5,766 nucleotides of DNA from Lysobacteraceae bacterium (lineage in GTDB: Bacteria > Pseudomonadota > Gammaproteobacteria > Xanthomonadales > Rhodanobacteraceae): positions 1 to 5,766 of the forward strand of contig JAGWZT010000146.1 in the NCBI GenBank assembly GCA_018971925.1, written 5' to 3'. This document shows, piece by piece, positions 1 to 5,766 of this stretch; positions within the stretch are counted from its first letter, which is position 1, and each line of letters starts with the position of its first letter. Made by a program: the position numbers and the translations under genes. Below the pieces are notes generated by a model. It did no database searches and was not told where the DNA came from. It was given only the letters and a program-made list of their open reading frames with translations.

Positions 1-318
1 GCGCTCACCGGCGAACACCTGTGAAGGTTTCACGATTTCGAGGCAGCCGCCGCAGCCCTTCGAAATCTCGTTGAATTGTGCCGCCACCCAACGCCGTGCC
101 GCGCCGATGCCGCGCGTCTTCGACGTGGTGGTCGACAGCGTGTGGCGGGTCCCGAACCCGACCAGCGCAGCATCCGTCGCGTGCAGGTTGGACGCCTTGA
201 CCGTCCCCGCGATTTCGTGCAATTCGGGATGCGTGTTCACGGGCGGCGGCGCCGCGAAAGCAGCAACGACGACCAGGGCGCCGGCGACCACGGCGGACAG
301 CGTGCAAATGCGCAGCAT
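1..318 (-). CDS. Secreted M28-family-like zinc metallopeptidase, N-terminal part (runs off the left edge)
   Basis: The first 106 codons are present and the frame is open to the window edge. Residues 1-23 form a classic signal peptide: a short basic start (MLRIC), a hydrophobic core (residues 7-21) and an AFA-A cleavage context, so the protein should be exported to the periplasm or outside. The mature start contains LVGFGTRHTLS (52-62), then TRGIGAARRWVAAQF (68-82), a pattern I recognise from the N-terminus of M28-type aminopeptidases of Xanthomonadales and related bacteria. The zinc ligands and catalytic acid lie further on, outside the window, so activity cannot be judged. Residues 89-92 are CGGC, a possible disulfide in the exported protein. 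The ATG at 318 is supported by a strong GGAGGG site seven bases upstream. The gene follows the GT39 gene in the same direction with 67 bases between. The family call rests on recalled motifs only. Confidence 0.78.
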   Translation of the reverse strand, partial: MLRICTLSAVVAGALVVVAAFAAPPPVNTHPELHEIAGTVKASNLHATDAALVGFGTRHTLSTTTSKTRGIGAARRWVAAQFNEISKGCGGCLEIVKPSQVFAGER

Positions 319-325
319 GATGTTT

Positions 326-331
326 CCCTCC
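326..331 (-). promoter_or_regulatory. Ribosome binding site of the M28-like peptidase gene
   Basis: Read on the minus strand this is GGAGGG followed by a seven-base spacer and the ATG at 318-316. It is one of the best Shine-Dalgarno matches in the window and fixes the start of the exported peptidase. The rest of the 319-385 gap shows no convincing terminator or promoter. Confidence 0.8.
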
Positions 332-385
332 GAAGGCAACCACCCGAGCGTAAACCCGGCGCGGCGCGATTGCACGTGGCGAAGG

Positions 386-1960
386 TCAGTGTGCTGCTGC
401 GCCCGGTATTTGCGATGCGCGCCACGCGGCGATGCGGTGATCGCCGGAAAGGAAATACGGCCAGGTGCGGAACGGCTCCGCACCACGCGGCTCGGAGCTG
501 CGATCGCTGGTCAACAGGATGCCGCCGGGATGCGCGCGACACCACGCCTGTACCTGGTCGTGCGGAATCCAGGGCAGTGGCTGGTGCAGGCGCCCGGTGT
601 AACCAAACAGGCCGTTGTTCCACTCGATGTGCGCGATCGCGACATGCTCTGCCAGCGCCCGCTTCACGAACGCGGCCTCGGGCCTGACATCCAGTGCCGG
701 AAGATACGCGAGTGCGCCCGCCAGCATCGCGGCCGATATCAGCGCAGTCGCGGACAGCGCCAGCGATCGCGCACCGCGACCCCACAGGTGCCACACGCCA
801 ACCGCGATGATCAACCCGATCAGTGCGAGGGCGGCAATCGCGGGCTGTGCCGGATAGCCAAAAGTCTTCGCCACCTGCCAGGGCAATGCCGCCATCCCCA
901 TCGCTGCGAGCAACGCCAACAGGCCGAACAGCATTGGACGCAGGCGTGCGCCGGATTGTTGCAGCAGCCATGCGCCCGCCAGCGCCCACGCCGGCAGCAG
1001 CGGCAGCAGGTAATGGATCTGCTTGCCGCTGATCACGCAGAACGCGACGAACGGCAGCACCCACCAACACCATACGAAACGTCCGAAACGTCCGCGCCAC
1101 AAGCCCGCCCACGCGGCGCGCGGCGCGCGCAGGGTCAGCAGCCACGGCAGCAGCAAGACCGGCACCAGCGGCAGGTACCACCACCACGGACGACTGTGCG
1201 CGAAGCTCTTGGCGATGCGGCCCGTGACCTTGTCCACCAGCGGCTGCCAGTAGGAGGGCCCCGCGTACCAGGCGGCCGGCAGCAGCCAGCACAGCGCAAT
1301 GACGACACCGACCAGCAATCCGGCGAGCAACGCGAGATACCAGCGCGCCTTGTGCGCACGCGCGGTATCGCTCCACAGCGGTGCCAGCACGGCGACGGCG
1401 ACGATGTGCAACAACATCACCGGGCCCTTGGCGAGAATGCCGAGTCCGATCATCACACCCAGCAATATGATGCCGCGCTTCCATTGCGCACCATCGAGGT
1501 CCAGCAACGCGTGCAACGCGCCCAGCACGGTGAGCGCCAGCAGCAGGTCGAACATGATCGCGGTGCTGAACACCGTGAAGCCGAGGCAGCCGGCCAGCAG
1601 CCACATCGCAGTATCGGCACCGCGCGCATCCATGCCCAGCCGCGTGGCGAGCCGGCGCAGCGTCAGCAACATGCCGAGTGCGACCAACAGCGCTTCGACG
1701 CGCGCCACCCAGGTGTGCACGCCCAGGATTTTCCAGCCACCCGCGATCAACCAGAACAGCAGCGGTGACTTGTCGGAATACCACGCGCCATTGACGGTCG
1801 GCACCAGCCATTGGCCGGAGTTGTACATCTCCCACGCAGCGGTGAGATAACGCGTCTCGTCGATCGGGATGGGCGGGAACAGGATCGCGAGCGGCAGCAG
1901 CAGCGCGCACCACAGCGCCAGCCAGCGCCATGGAATCGGGGAAGAGTCGGCGTCATTCAT
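386..1960 (-). CDS. GT39/ArnT-like inner-membrane glycosyltransferase (PMT family)
   Basis: The 524-residue protein is very hydrophobic, with about a dozen likely membrane segments between residues 13 and 420 and a soluble tail of about 100 residues, probably periplasmic. It carries GT-C/PMT hallmarks. The acidic pair D34-E35 in IPIDETRYLTAAWEM lies in the first periplasmic loop and is the expected catalytic site. SDKSPLLFW (62-70) corresponds to the KPP-type motif, GLGILAKGPV (172-181) to the conserved LTKGP region, and SGKQIHYLLPLLPA (311-324) to the K-x-YxLP region of ArnT-like enzymes. Family members transfer a sugar from a polyprenyl-phosphate donor to lipid A, protein or glycan. The acceptor is not evident here, and no arn or lipid A genes are nearby, so I give no symbol. 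The ATG at 1960 is chosen although no good ribosome site precedes it, because the only upstream in-frame start (a TTG at 2032) would run through a terminator stem. Length is typical for the family. Confidence 0.85.
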   Translation of the reverse strand: MNDADSSPIPWRWLALWCALLLPLAILFPPIPIDETRYLTAAWEMYNSGQWLVPTVNGAWYSDKSPLLFWLIAGGWKILGVHTWVARVEALLVALGMLLTLRRLATRLGMDARGADTAMWLLAGCLGFTVFSTAIMFDLLLALTVLGALHALLDLDGAQWKRGIILLGVMIGLGILAKGPVMLLHIVAVAVLAPLWSDTARAHKARWYLALLAGLLVGVVIALCWLLPAAWYAGPSYWQPLVDKVTGRIAKSFAHSRPWWWYLPLVPVLLLPWLLTLRAPRAAWAGLWRGRFGRFVWCWWVLPFVAFCVISGKQIHYLLPLLPAWALAGAWLLQQSGARLRPMLFGLLALLAAMGMAALPWQVAKTFGYPAQPAIAALALIGLIIAVGVWHLWGRGARSLALSATALISAAMLAGALAYLPALDVRPEAAFVKRALAEHVAIAHIEWNNGLFGYTGRLHQPLPWIPHDQVQAWCRAHPGGILLTSDRSSEPRGAEPFRTWPYFLSGDHRIAAWRASQIPGAAAH

Positions 1961-1990
1961 GCGCGCGCAGCATAGCTGACCACCACCAAC

Positions 1991-2015
1991 AAAATCGCCG
2001 GCGCGGGGCCGGCGA
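1991..2015 (-). terminator. Intrinsic terminator after the ferritin-like gene
   Basis: On the minus strand an eight-base arm TCGCCGGC (2015-2008), a five-base loop and the perfectly complementary arm GCCGGCGA (2002-1995) are followed by TTTTG. The hairpin begins 23 bases past the ferritin-like stop codon, a normal distance for a Rho-independent terminator. The T run is short (four bases), so termination may be incomplete. On the plus strand the hairpin has no T run, so it is one-directional. Confidence 0.8.
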
Positions 2016-2038
2016 CTCGTGCACGCAGGCAACTTCGA

Positions 2039-2623
2039 TTACTTGCCGCGTTTGCCGCGTGGCTTGGCCGGCTCGCCTTTCTTGCCGAAACGCTCCATCA
2101 ACGTCTTCATGTCCTCGGCGTGTTCCTCTTCCATCGCGAGGATGCCTTCCAGCAACCGCTTGGTGGTGGTGTCCTGGTCGCCGACGTAGTTGATGATCTC
2201 GCGATAGCTGTCGATGGCGATGCGTTCGGCCACGAGGTTTTCCTCGATCATCGCGGCCAGGTCGTCGGGCACGACGAATTCGGAATGGCTTCGTGTTTGC
2301 ATGCCTTCGGGCGAGAAATTCGGATCGCCATCAAGTTGGGTGATGCGCTCGGCGATCTGGTCGGCGTGCTGCTGCTCCTCGCCTGCGTGTTCCATGAATT
2401 CGGCAGCAACGCTCTTGGCGTTGATGCCGGAGGCCATGTAGGCATGCGCCTTGTAGCGCAGCACGCAGATGATCTCGGTAGCCAGAGCCTCGTTGAGCAG
2501 TTTCAGCACCGTGCCGCGATCCAGCGTGTAGCTGGCAGTGACGGCACCCTGCTGCATGTGCTGGCGCGCACGCTTGCGGATGGTCTTGATGTCGGTGAGG
2601 AACGGTTTTTCTTTGGTAGCCAT
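2039..2623 (-). CDS. Bacterioferritin-like diiron protein (ferritin superfamily), non-haem
   Basis: The 194-residue protein is a four-helix ferritin-like protein, probably cytosolic, that would oxidise and store or sequester iron. All six residues equivalent to the E. coli Bfr ferroxidase ligands are visible: E50 (in NEALATE), E83 and H86 (EEQQHAD), E133 (LVAERIAID), and E165 and H168 (MEEEH). Y57 matches the conserved tyrosine near the site. The haem-ligand methionine of Bfr, one residue after the second glutamate, is Q84 here, so haem binding of the Bfr type is not expected. About 33 residues precede the ferritin fold (including TDIKTIRKRARQHMQQGAVT), making it longer than Bfr, as in a recognisable proteobacterial subgroup often annotated simply as bacterioferritin or Dps-like. 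The tail from residue 180 is rich in Lys, Arg and Pro. The ATG at 2623 has an AAGGAG site. A terminator follows, so it is probably a one-gene unit. Confidence 0.88.
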   Translation of the reverse strand: MATKEKPFLTDIKTIRKRARQHMQQGAVTASYTLDRGTVLKLLNEALATEIICVLRYKAHAYMASGINAKSVAAEFMEHAGEEQQHADQIAERITQLDGDPNFSPEGMQTRSHSEFVVPDDLAAMIEENLVAERIAIDSYREIINYVGDQDTTTKRLLEGILAMEEEHAEDMKTLMERFGKKGEPAKPRGKRGK

Positions 2624-2630
2624 GCCCGGA

Positions 2631-2636
2631 CTCCTT
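2631..2636 (-). promoter_or_regulatory. Ribosome binding site of the ferritin-like gene
   Basis: AAGGAG on the minus strand lies seven bases before the ATG at 2623-2621. It supports this start, and it fits the family's extended N-terminus being genuine. Confidence 0.8.
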
Positions 2637-2715
2637 CTTCCGAGTGAACGCGAAACGCGAAGATCAGTCTAGCTCGATCTGCGTGTGCGGTGGCGCCATA
2701 TTGTCCATCTTCACG

Positions 2716-2731
2716 CCGTGAGATCTCACGG
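2716..2731. repeat. Perfect 16-bp palindrome across the fusion gene's stop codon
   Basis: CCGTGAGATCTCACGG equals its own reverse complement over all 16 bases. It contains the last base pairs and TGA stop (2728-2726) of the hydroxylase-sulfotransferase gene and lies 92 bases before the ferritin-like start. As RNA it could fold as a six-base stem with a GATC loop. No T run follows on the minus strand, so it is a poor terminator. A binding site for a dimeric regulator of the ferritin-like gene is the other possibility. The palindrome is seen directly; its role is unknown. Confidence 0.6.
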
Positions 2732-4606
2732 AAATACTGGCTCGTGGACATCGAAGCAATCAAGTCCCTTCAGCGAAAACCGTTCCGCGCGATCAATGGT
2801 ATTCGTCATTCGCGCCAATTGCGGGCGGATTTCACGTTCGCGCTTTCGCCACTTGTCGCTGGCGGGAGCAGATACCGTATGATTCGCAAGCGGCAGCACG
2901 GCATCCAGCGTTCTGTCCCATTCAAAGCCGACGGCCTCGCAGATCCTGCGCGCTTCGGCATCCGGAGCGGCCGTGAACCGGTCATAACGCGCCGCGACCC
3001 ACCGCATTGGTGGAAGGGCAGCCAAATCATCCAGCAGAGTGTCGGTAATGGTACGCCATTGGGTCGCCACGATCTCGGATAACGGCTTGCCGATAAGTTC
3101 GCGCCAACCCGAAGTCAGCGTCAGCGACCATGGCAGACCTGTCCAGCCAGGCAGTTGCGGATAGGTCCTGAATCCCCCCGACTCCCACGCCTCCATCATG
3201 CTCGCGAGCACCTGCTTGGGATCGCGGTACAGGTAAATGAACAGCGCATCGGGGAATACCTTGGCAAGAAATGGAGTGCGCAAGGCGTTCTTCGGCGTCT
3301 TTTCAAGCAAGCGGATACGACCCGCGACTTTTTCTCCATTTCGATCAAACGCGCGCCTGCGAAATCTTTCGCGGAGGGCCGCAACGATCTCGGGCGTCGC
3401 ATCCAAAGCATCAAGCCGATTGGATTCATACCCGCGCGCAGCCGCTCCAAGCATCCCGAAGGCGGTCTTTCCCTCGATGATGCCATGGCTTTCGCCACCG
3501 ATCGTGCATACATTCCTGCCCTGCGCCAACGTTTCGAAAAGCAATGACGAACCCGAACGCGGCGGTGACACGATGAATACAGGCCGATCGAATTCGTAGT
3601 CCGCGAACGCGCTGGATGGTTTGAAATGCGGCGGCGCACGCGTAGCCTCTTCACTGGCACCTTCGCCCCTCGATTCGCGCACTGCCTGACCGAGCAACCC
3701 CGTGAATGCGGACGCCAGTTGCACGTGGTTTTTCAGTGAGACTTCGCCGCCAAGGCGCCGCATCCGCGCAAGAAAATCGTCCAGCAAGCTGCGGAATTCC
3801 GGCAAACCATGGGGATCTGCACCGTGGCGGAACCAGAGCGTCCGCCATTCCATCACGAACTCATTCGCGGAATGCCGGATCACAGGCAACAACGGATGTT
3901 CCTCGCATTCACCGAGCAGAAACTTCACGTGCTCGCGCAATTCCCAGTAACTCATCGGCGACATCAAATTCACCGACTCGAACATCATCCCGTCAGGCGA
4001 GCTGTCATTGCCCGGTGGTACAAACCGCGGATGCCATCCATCACCTGAATGCGCGTGCGCGCGTCCGGCATTGGCCAGCCTTGCGAATGCCGCGCTGCCT
4101 ACGGTATCGATCACCAGATGGATGCGATCCTGGTCGGAACCGTTGGTCACGCGGTGCAATTGCCAGGTATCGAAAATCCAGCATTCGCCTGCCCCCATGT
4201 GGACGCGGGCGTCGGCGCAGAAGAATTGCACGGAAGGATTAGTCGCCACTGGGATGTGCACCCGAACCCGTTCATTCCAGTAATGGTTGGTGTCGACGTG
4301 GGGGTCCACCTCTGCGCCGGGTGCGAGGCGCATCAGCCGCACGCGTCCCAACACAACGCCCAAACTGCCGAGAACCTGGCGCAGATAGGCGCAGCGTTCC
4401 AGGGCGGGCGTCGGCCGCATCACGCCGGTCAGTGCGTCGCCGCGCGCCGGATCGCCATCGACGGCAACCAATGGCAGCGCCGTATTGCCCGGCAGGCCGC
4501 TGGGATGCGGTTGCCACAACCCTTCCCCCAGTGCCCCGATTTCGGCGGCCAGCGCGCCCGCATCGAAAAGCAATGGCAATTGGATGAAGGGAACCGGCAG
4601 CTTCAT
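2726..4606 (-). CDS. Fusion protein: aspartyl/asparaginyl beta-hydroxylase domain plus PAPS-dependent sulfotransferase domain
   Basis: Residues 1-175 are an Asp/Asn beta-hydroxylase (PF05118-type) cupin. Iron ligands are H103 and D105 (PHVDTNHYW) and H151 (TWQLHR); R161 in DRIHLV is the likely 2-oxoglutarate anchor. Residues 175-315 are a mostly helical region shared with the upstream paralogue. A variable linker (about 312-335, Glu/Ala/Pro-rich) leads to a sulfotransferase (about 340-626) of the Sulfotransfer_3 type. It has the 5'-phosphosulfate loop PPRSGSSLL (348-356), GGES (370-373) and LEKTPKN (434-440), which resemble the catalytic Glu and Lys regions of tyrosylprotein sulfotransferases, and the 3'-phosphate motif YRDPKQVLAS (460-469). 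No signal peptide or membrane segment is seen, so it is probably cytosolic. The ATG overlaps the upstream stop (ATGA), and an AGGGGG site precedes it, implying translational coupling. The substrate is unknown; all key residues look intact. Domain calls come from motifs, not a search. Confidence 0.87.
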   Translation of the reverse strand: MKLPVPFIQLPLLFDAGALAAEIGALGEGLWQPHPSGLPGNTALPLVAVDGDPARGDALTGVMRPTPALERCAYLRQVLGSLGVVLGRVRLMRLAPGAEVDPHVDTNHYWNERVRVHIPVATNPSVQFFCADARVHMGAGECWIFDTWQLHRVTNGSDQDRIHLVIDTVGSAAFARLANAGRAHAHSGDGWHPRFVPPGNDSSPDGMMFESVNLMSPMSYWELREHVKFLLGECEEHPLLPVIRHSANEFVMEWRTLWFRHGADPHGLPEFRSLLDDFLARMRRLGGEVSLKNHVQLASAFTGLLGQAVRESRGEGASEEATRAPPHFKPSSAFADYEFDRPVFIVSPPRSGSSLLFETLAQGRNVCTIGGESHGIIEGKTAFGMLGAAARGYESNRLDALDATPEIVAALRERFRRRAFDRNGEKVAGRIRLLEKTPKNALRTPFLAKVFPDALFIYLYRDPKQVLASMMEAWESGGFRTYPQLPGWTGLPWSLTLTSGWRELIGKPLSEIVATQWRTITDTLLDDLAALPPMRWVAARYDRFTAAPDAEARRICEAVGFEWDRTLDAVLPLANHTVSAPASDKWRKREREIRPQLARMTNTIDRAERFSLKGLDCFDVHEPVFP

Positions 4607-4619
4607 CGCGAGGCCCCCT
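4603..4619 (-). promoter_or_regulatory. ATGA start/stop overlap with internal ribosome site
   Basis: The upstream hydroxylase's TGA (4605-4603) and the fusion gene's ATG (4606-4604) share the four bases ATGA. AGGGGG (4619-4614 on the minus strand) lies seven bases before that ATG, inside the upstream coding region. This arrangement usually gives translational coupling and near-equal synthesis of the two proteins. Confidence 0.75.
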
Positions 4620-5610
4620 GGCCAGCTTCGGCCTGCAGCCGCTGCTCGTCGGTCAACGGACGCTCATGACGATCGGCAAGCGCGACACCGAGCACCATCG
4701 AGCGGAGCGTGGCCAGGAATCGCATGCCATTGATCAGCCGCAGTGCCTCGCCATAAGTCTCCATGTGGCGGGCGAACGCGTCCAAGGCTGCGCGATAAGC
4801 GGGCCACCCATCGCGGCTTTCGCCGTAGCGCGCCCACAACGCCTGCCAATTGGCGATGAAGCGGGCAGCTTGCCGTTGAACGACAGCCGTGTGGGAATGC
4901 GGTGTGACATGATCGAGGATGAATTGAAGATGGTTGCGCAGCTCCCACGGCGTCATCACCTGCGGCACGTTGATCGCCTCGAACGCGAGATTCGCCGGCG
5001 CCTCGACGGCTCCGGCCGGGTCGAATTCCTCCATGCGCCAGTCGCGAAAATCGCCATGGCCGGGCGTGCGACCGCGTTCGGCAAGCCCCCAGAATGCCTC
5101 GCTTCCCACCGTATCCGCAACCAGATGAATCCGTTCTTGCGCTACAGGATTGATGACTCGGTGCGGTCGCCACGTATCGAAAATCCAGCACTCCCCCGCA
5201 GCCATGTTCACTTCGGAATCCCCACAGATGAAGCGCACCTCCGGGTGTGTAAGAACCGGAACATGCACACGCACGCGATCGCGCCAGTAATAATTGATGT
5301 CCGCGTGCGGGGTGACTTCGGCACCGGGCGCAAGCTTCATCAACCGTGTACGTCCCCACACCGCGCCCAGGCGTGCCAGCGCGTGCTGCAAATACGGACA
5401 GCGCTGAAGATATTCCGTGGGTTGCATGGGACCGGCGATCGCGTCACTTGCTGGATCTCCATCGACGGAAATCAGTGGCAGTGCGTAATTGCCCGGATAT
5501 TTTTGCGGATGTTCGCGCCAGGCATCATCACCCAGCCTTGCCACCTCGGCGGCTAGCCTGTCGGCATCGAAGCGAAGCGGCAACTGAACGAACGGAACCT
5601 GCAACTGCAT
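4603..5610 (-). CDS. Aspartyl/asparaginyl beta-hydroxylase-family 2-oxoglutarate/Fe(II) dioxygenase
   Basis: The 335-residue protein is probably cytosolic, with no signal peptide or membrane helix. The cupin core (about 1-175) has the iron triad H102 and D104 (PHADINYYW) and H150 (TWRPHR), with R160 in ERIHLV as the likely 2-oxoglutarate ligand. GECWIFDTW (139-147) is the conserved strand before the second histidine. Residues 176-335 form a helical region with MTPWELRNHLQF (219-230) and NWQALWARYG (254-263), both echoed in the next protein. By hand alignment about 60 percent of the first 173 positions match the N-terminus of the fusion protein, so the two arose by duplication. PF05118 enzymes hydroxylate Asp/Asn in peptides or, for LpxO, fatty acyl chains of lipid A; the bacterial soluble forms mostly have no known substrate. 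The ATG at 5610 lies six bases after the thiC stop with only a weak GA-rich ribosome site, so expression likely depends on thiC transcription. Confidence 0.87.
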   Translation of the reverse strand: MQLQVPFVQLPLRFDADRLAAEVARLGDDAWREHPQKYPGNYALPLISVDGDPASDAIAGPMQPTEYLQRCPYLQHALARLGAVWGRTRLMKLAPGAEVTPHADINYYWRDRVRVHVPVLTHPEVRFICGDSEVNMAAGECWIFDTWRPHRVINPVAQERIHLVADTVGSEAFWGLAERGRTPGHGDFRDWRMEEFDPAGAVEAPANLAFEAINVPQVMTPWELRNHLQFILDHVTPHSHTAVVQRQAARFIANWQALWARYGESRDGWPAYRAALDAFARHMETYGEALRLINGMRFLATLRSMVLGVALADRHERPLTDEQRLQAEAGQGASR

Positions 5611-5616
5611 GGGCTT

Positions 5617-5766
<150 letters not shown>

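Noticed and set aside
319..385. Possible terminator between the GT39 gene and the peptidase gene
   Set aside because: The GC-rich stretch does not form a clean stem, and there is no T run after it on the minus strand.
71..1768. A 565-codon open frame on the plus strand
   Set aside because: It lies opposite the GT39 and peptidase genes, and its product is a low-complexity Gln/Arg/His-rich string with no domain. Long antisense frames are expected in GC-rich DNA.
237..1931. A 564-codon open frame on the minus strand overlapping the GT39 gene in another frame
   Set aside because: Its product is Ala/Arg-rich without motifs, while the overlapping frame encodes a clear GT39 protein with conserved motifs.
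1961..2032. N-terminal extension of the GT39 protein from a TTG start
   Set aside because: The added 24 residues have no family resemblance and are encoded across the terminator hairpin. The ATG at 1960 starts just before the first membrane segment, as usual for the family.
2120..2647. A 175-codon plus-strand open frame opposite the ferritin-like gene
   Set aside because: The minus-strand frame has all six diiron ligands, and the plus frame resembles no family and mirrors its codons.
2702..2707. TGGACA on the minus strand as a -35 box for the ferritin-like gene
   Set aside because: It is a five-of-six match, but no acceptable -10 hexamer lies 15-19 bases downstream. The TAGACT further on is about 30 bases away.
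4666..5556. A 296-codon plus-strand open frame opposite the stand-alone hydroxylase
   Set aside because: It is the antisense shadow of a gene with intact catalytic motifs, and no domain is recognisable in it.

Overview
The window is about 5.8 kb of GC-rich bacterial chromosome. Every gene I can support lies on the minus strand, so transcription runs from high to low coordinates. The protein sequences (a ThiC C-terminus, a secreted M28-type peptidase N-terminus, a GT39 transferase and a bacterioferritin-like protein) look like a gammaproteobacterium, most likely Xanthomonadales (Xanthomonadaceae/Rhodanobacteraceae). That placement is an impression from remembered homologues, not a search. I see no mobile element, tRNA, rRNA or CRISPR array, and no gene-free stretch over 300 bases.

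Layout in the direction of transcription: (1) the last 49 codons of thiC (5766-5617); (2) six bases later, a 335-residue aspartyl/asparaginyl beta-hydroxylase-family protein (5610-4603); (3) overlapping it by the four bases ATGA, a 626-residue fusion protein (4606-2726). Its first ~315 residues are a paralogue of the preceding protein and its last ~290 are a PAPS-dependent sulfotransferase. (4) A perfect 16-bp palindrome spans the fusion's stop codon. (5) A 194-residue non-haem bacterioferritin-like diiron protein (2623-2039) is followed by a clear intrinsic terminator (2015-1991). (6) A GT39/ArnT-like membrane glycosyltransferase follows (1960-386). (7) The first 106 codons of a secreted M28-like metallopeptidase (318-1) run off the left edge.

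The most interesting part is the block at 2726-5610. A stand-alone 2-oxoglutarate/Fe(II) hydroxylase is translationally coupled to a second hydroxylase that is fused to a sulfotransferase. Both hydroxylase domains keep the HxD...H iron ligands and a downstream arginine, and the sulfotransferase keeps both PAPS-binding motifs. All three domains therefore look active. The arrangement suggests hydroxylation that creates or prepares a site, followed by sulfation, on a substrate the sequence does not reveal. The pair sits directly behind thiC with almost no gap, so it may be transcribed with it. The other genes (iron storage, envelope glycosylation, peptidase) look like ordinary neighbours, set apart by the palindrome region and the terminator.
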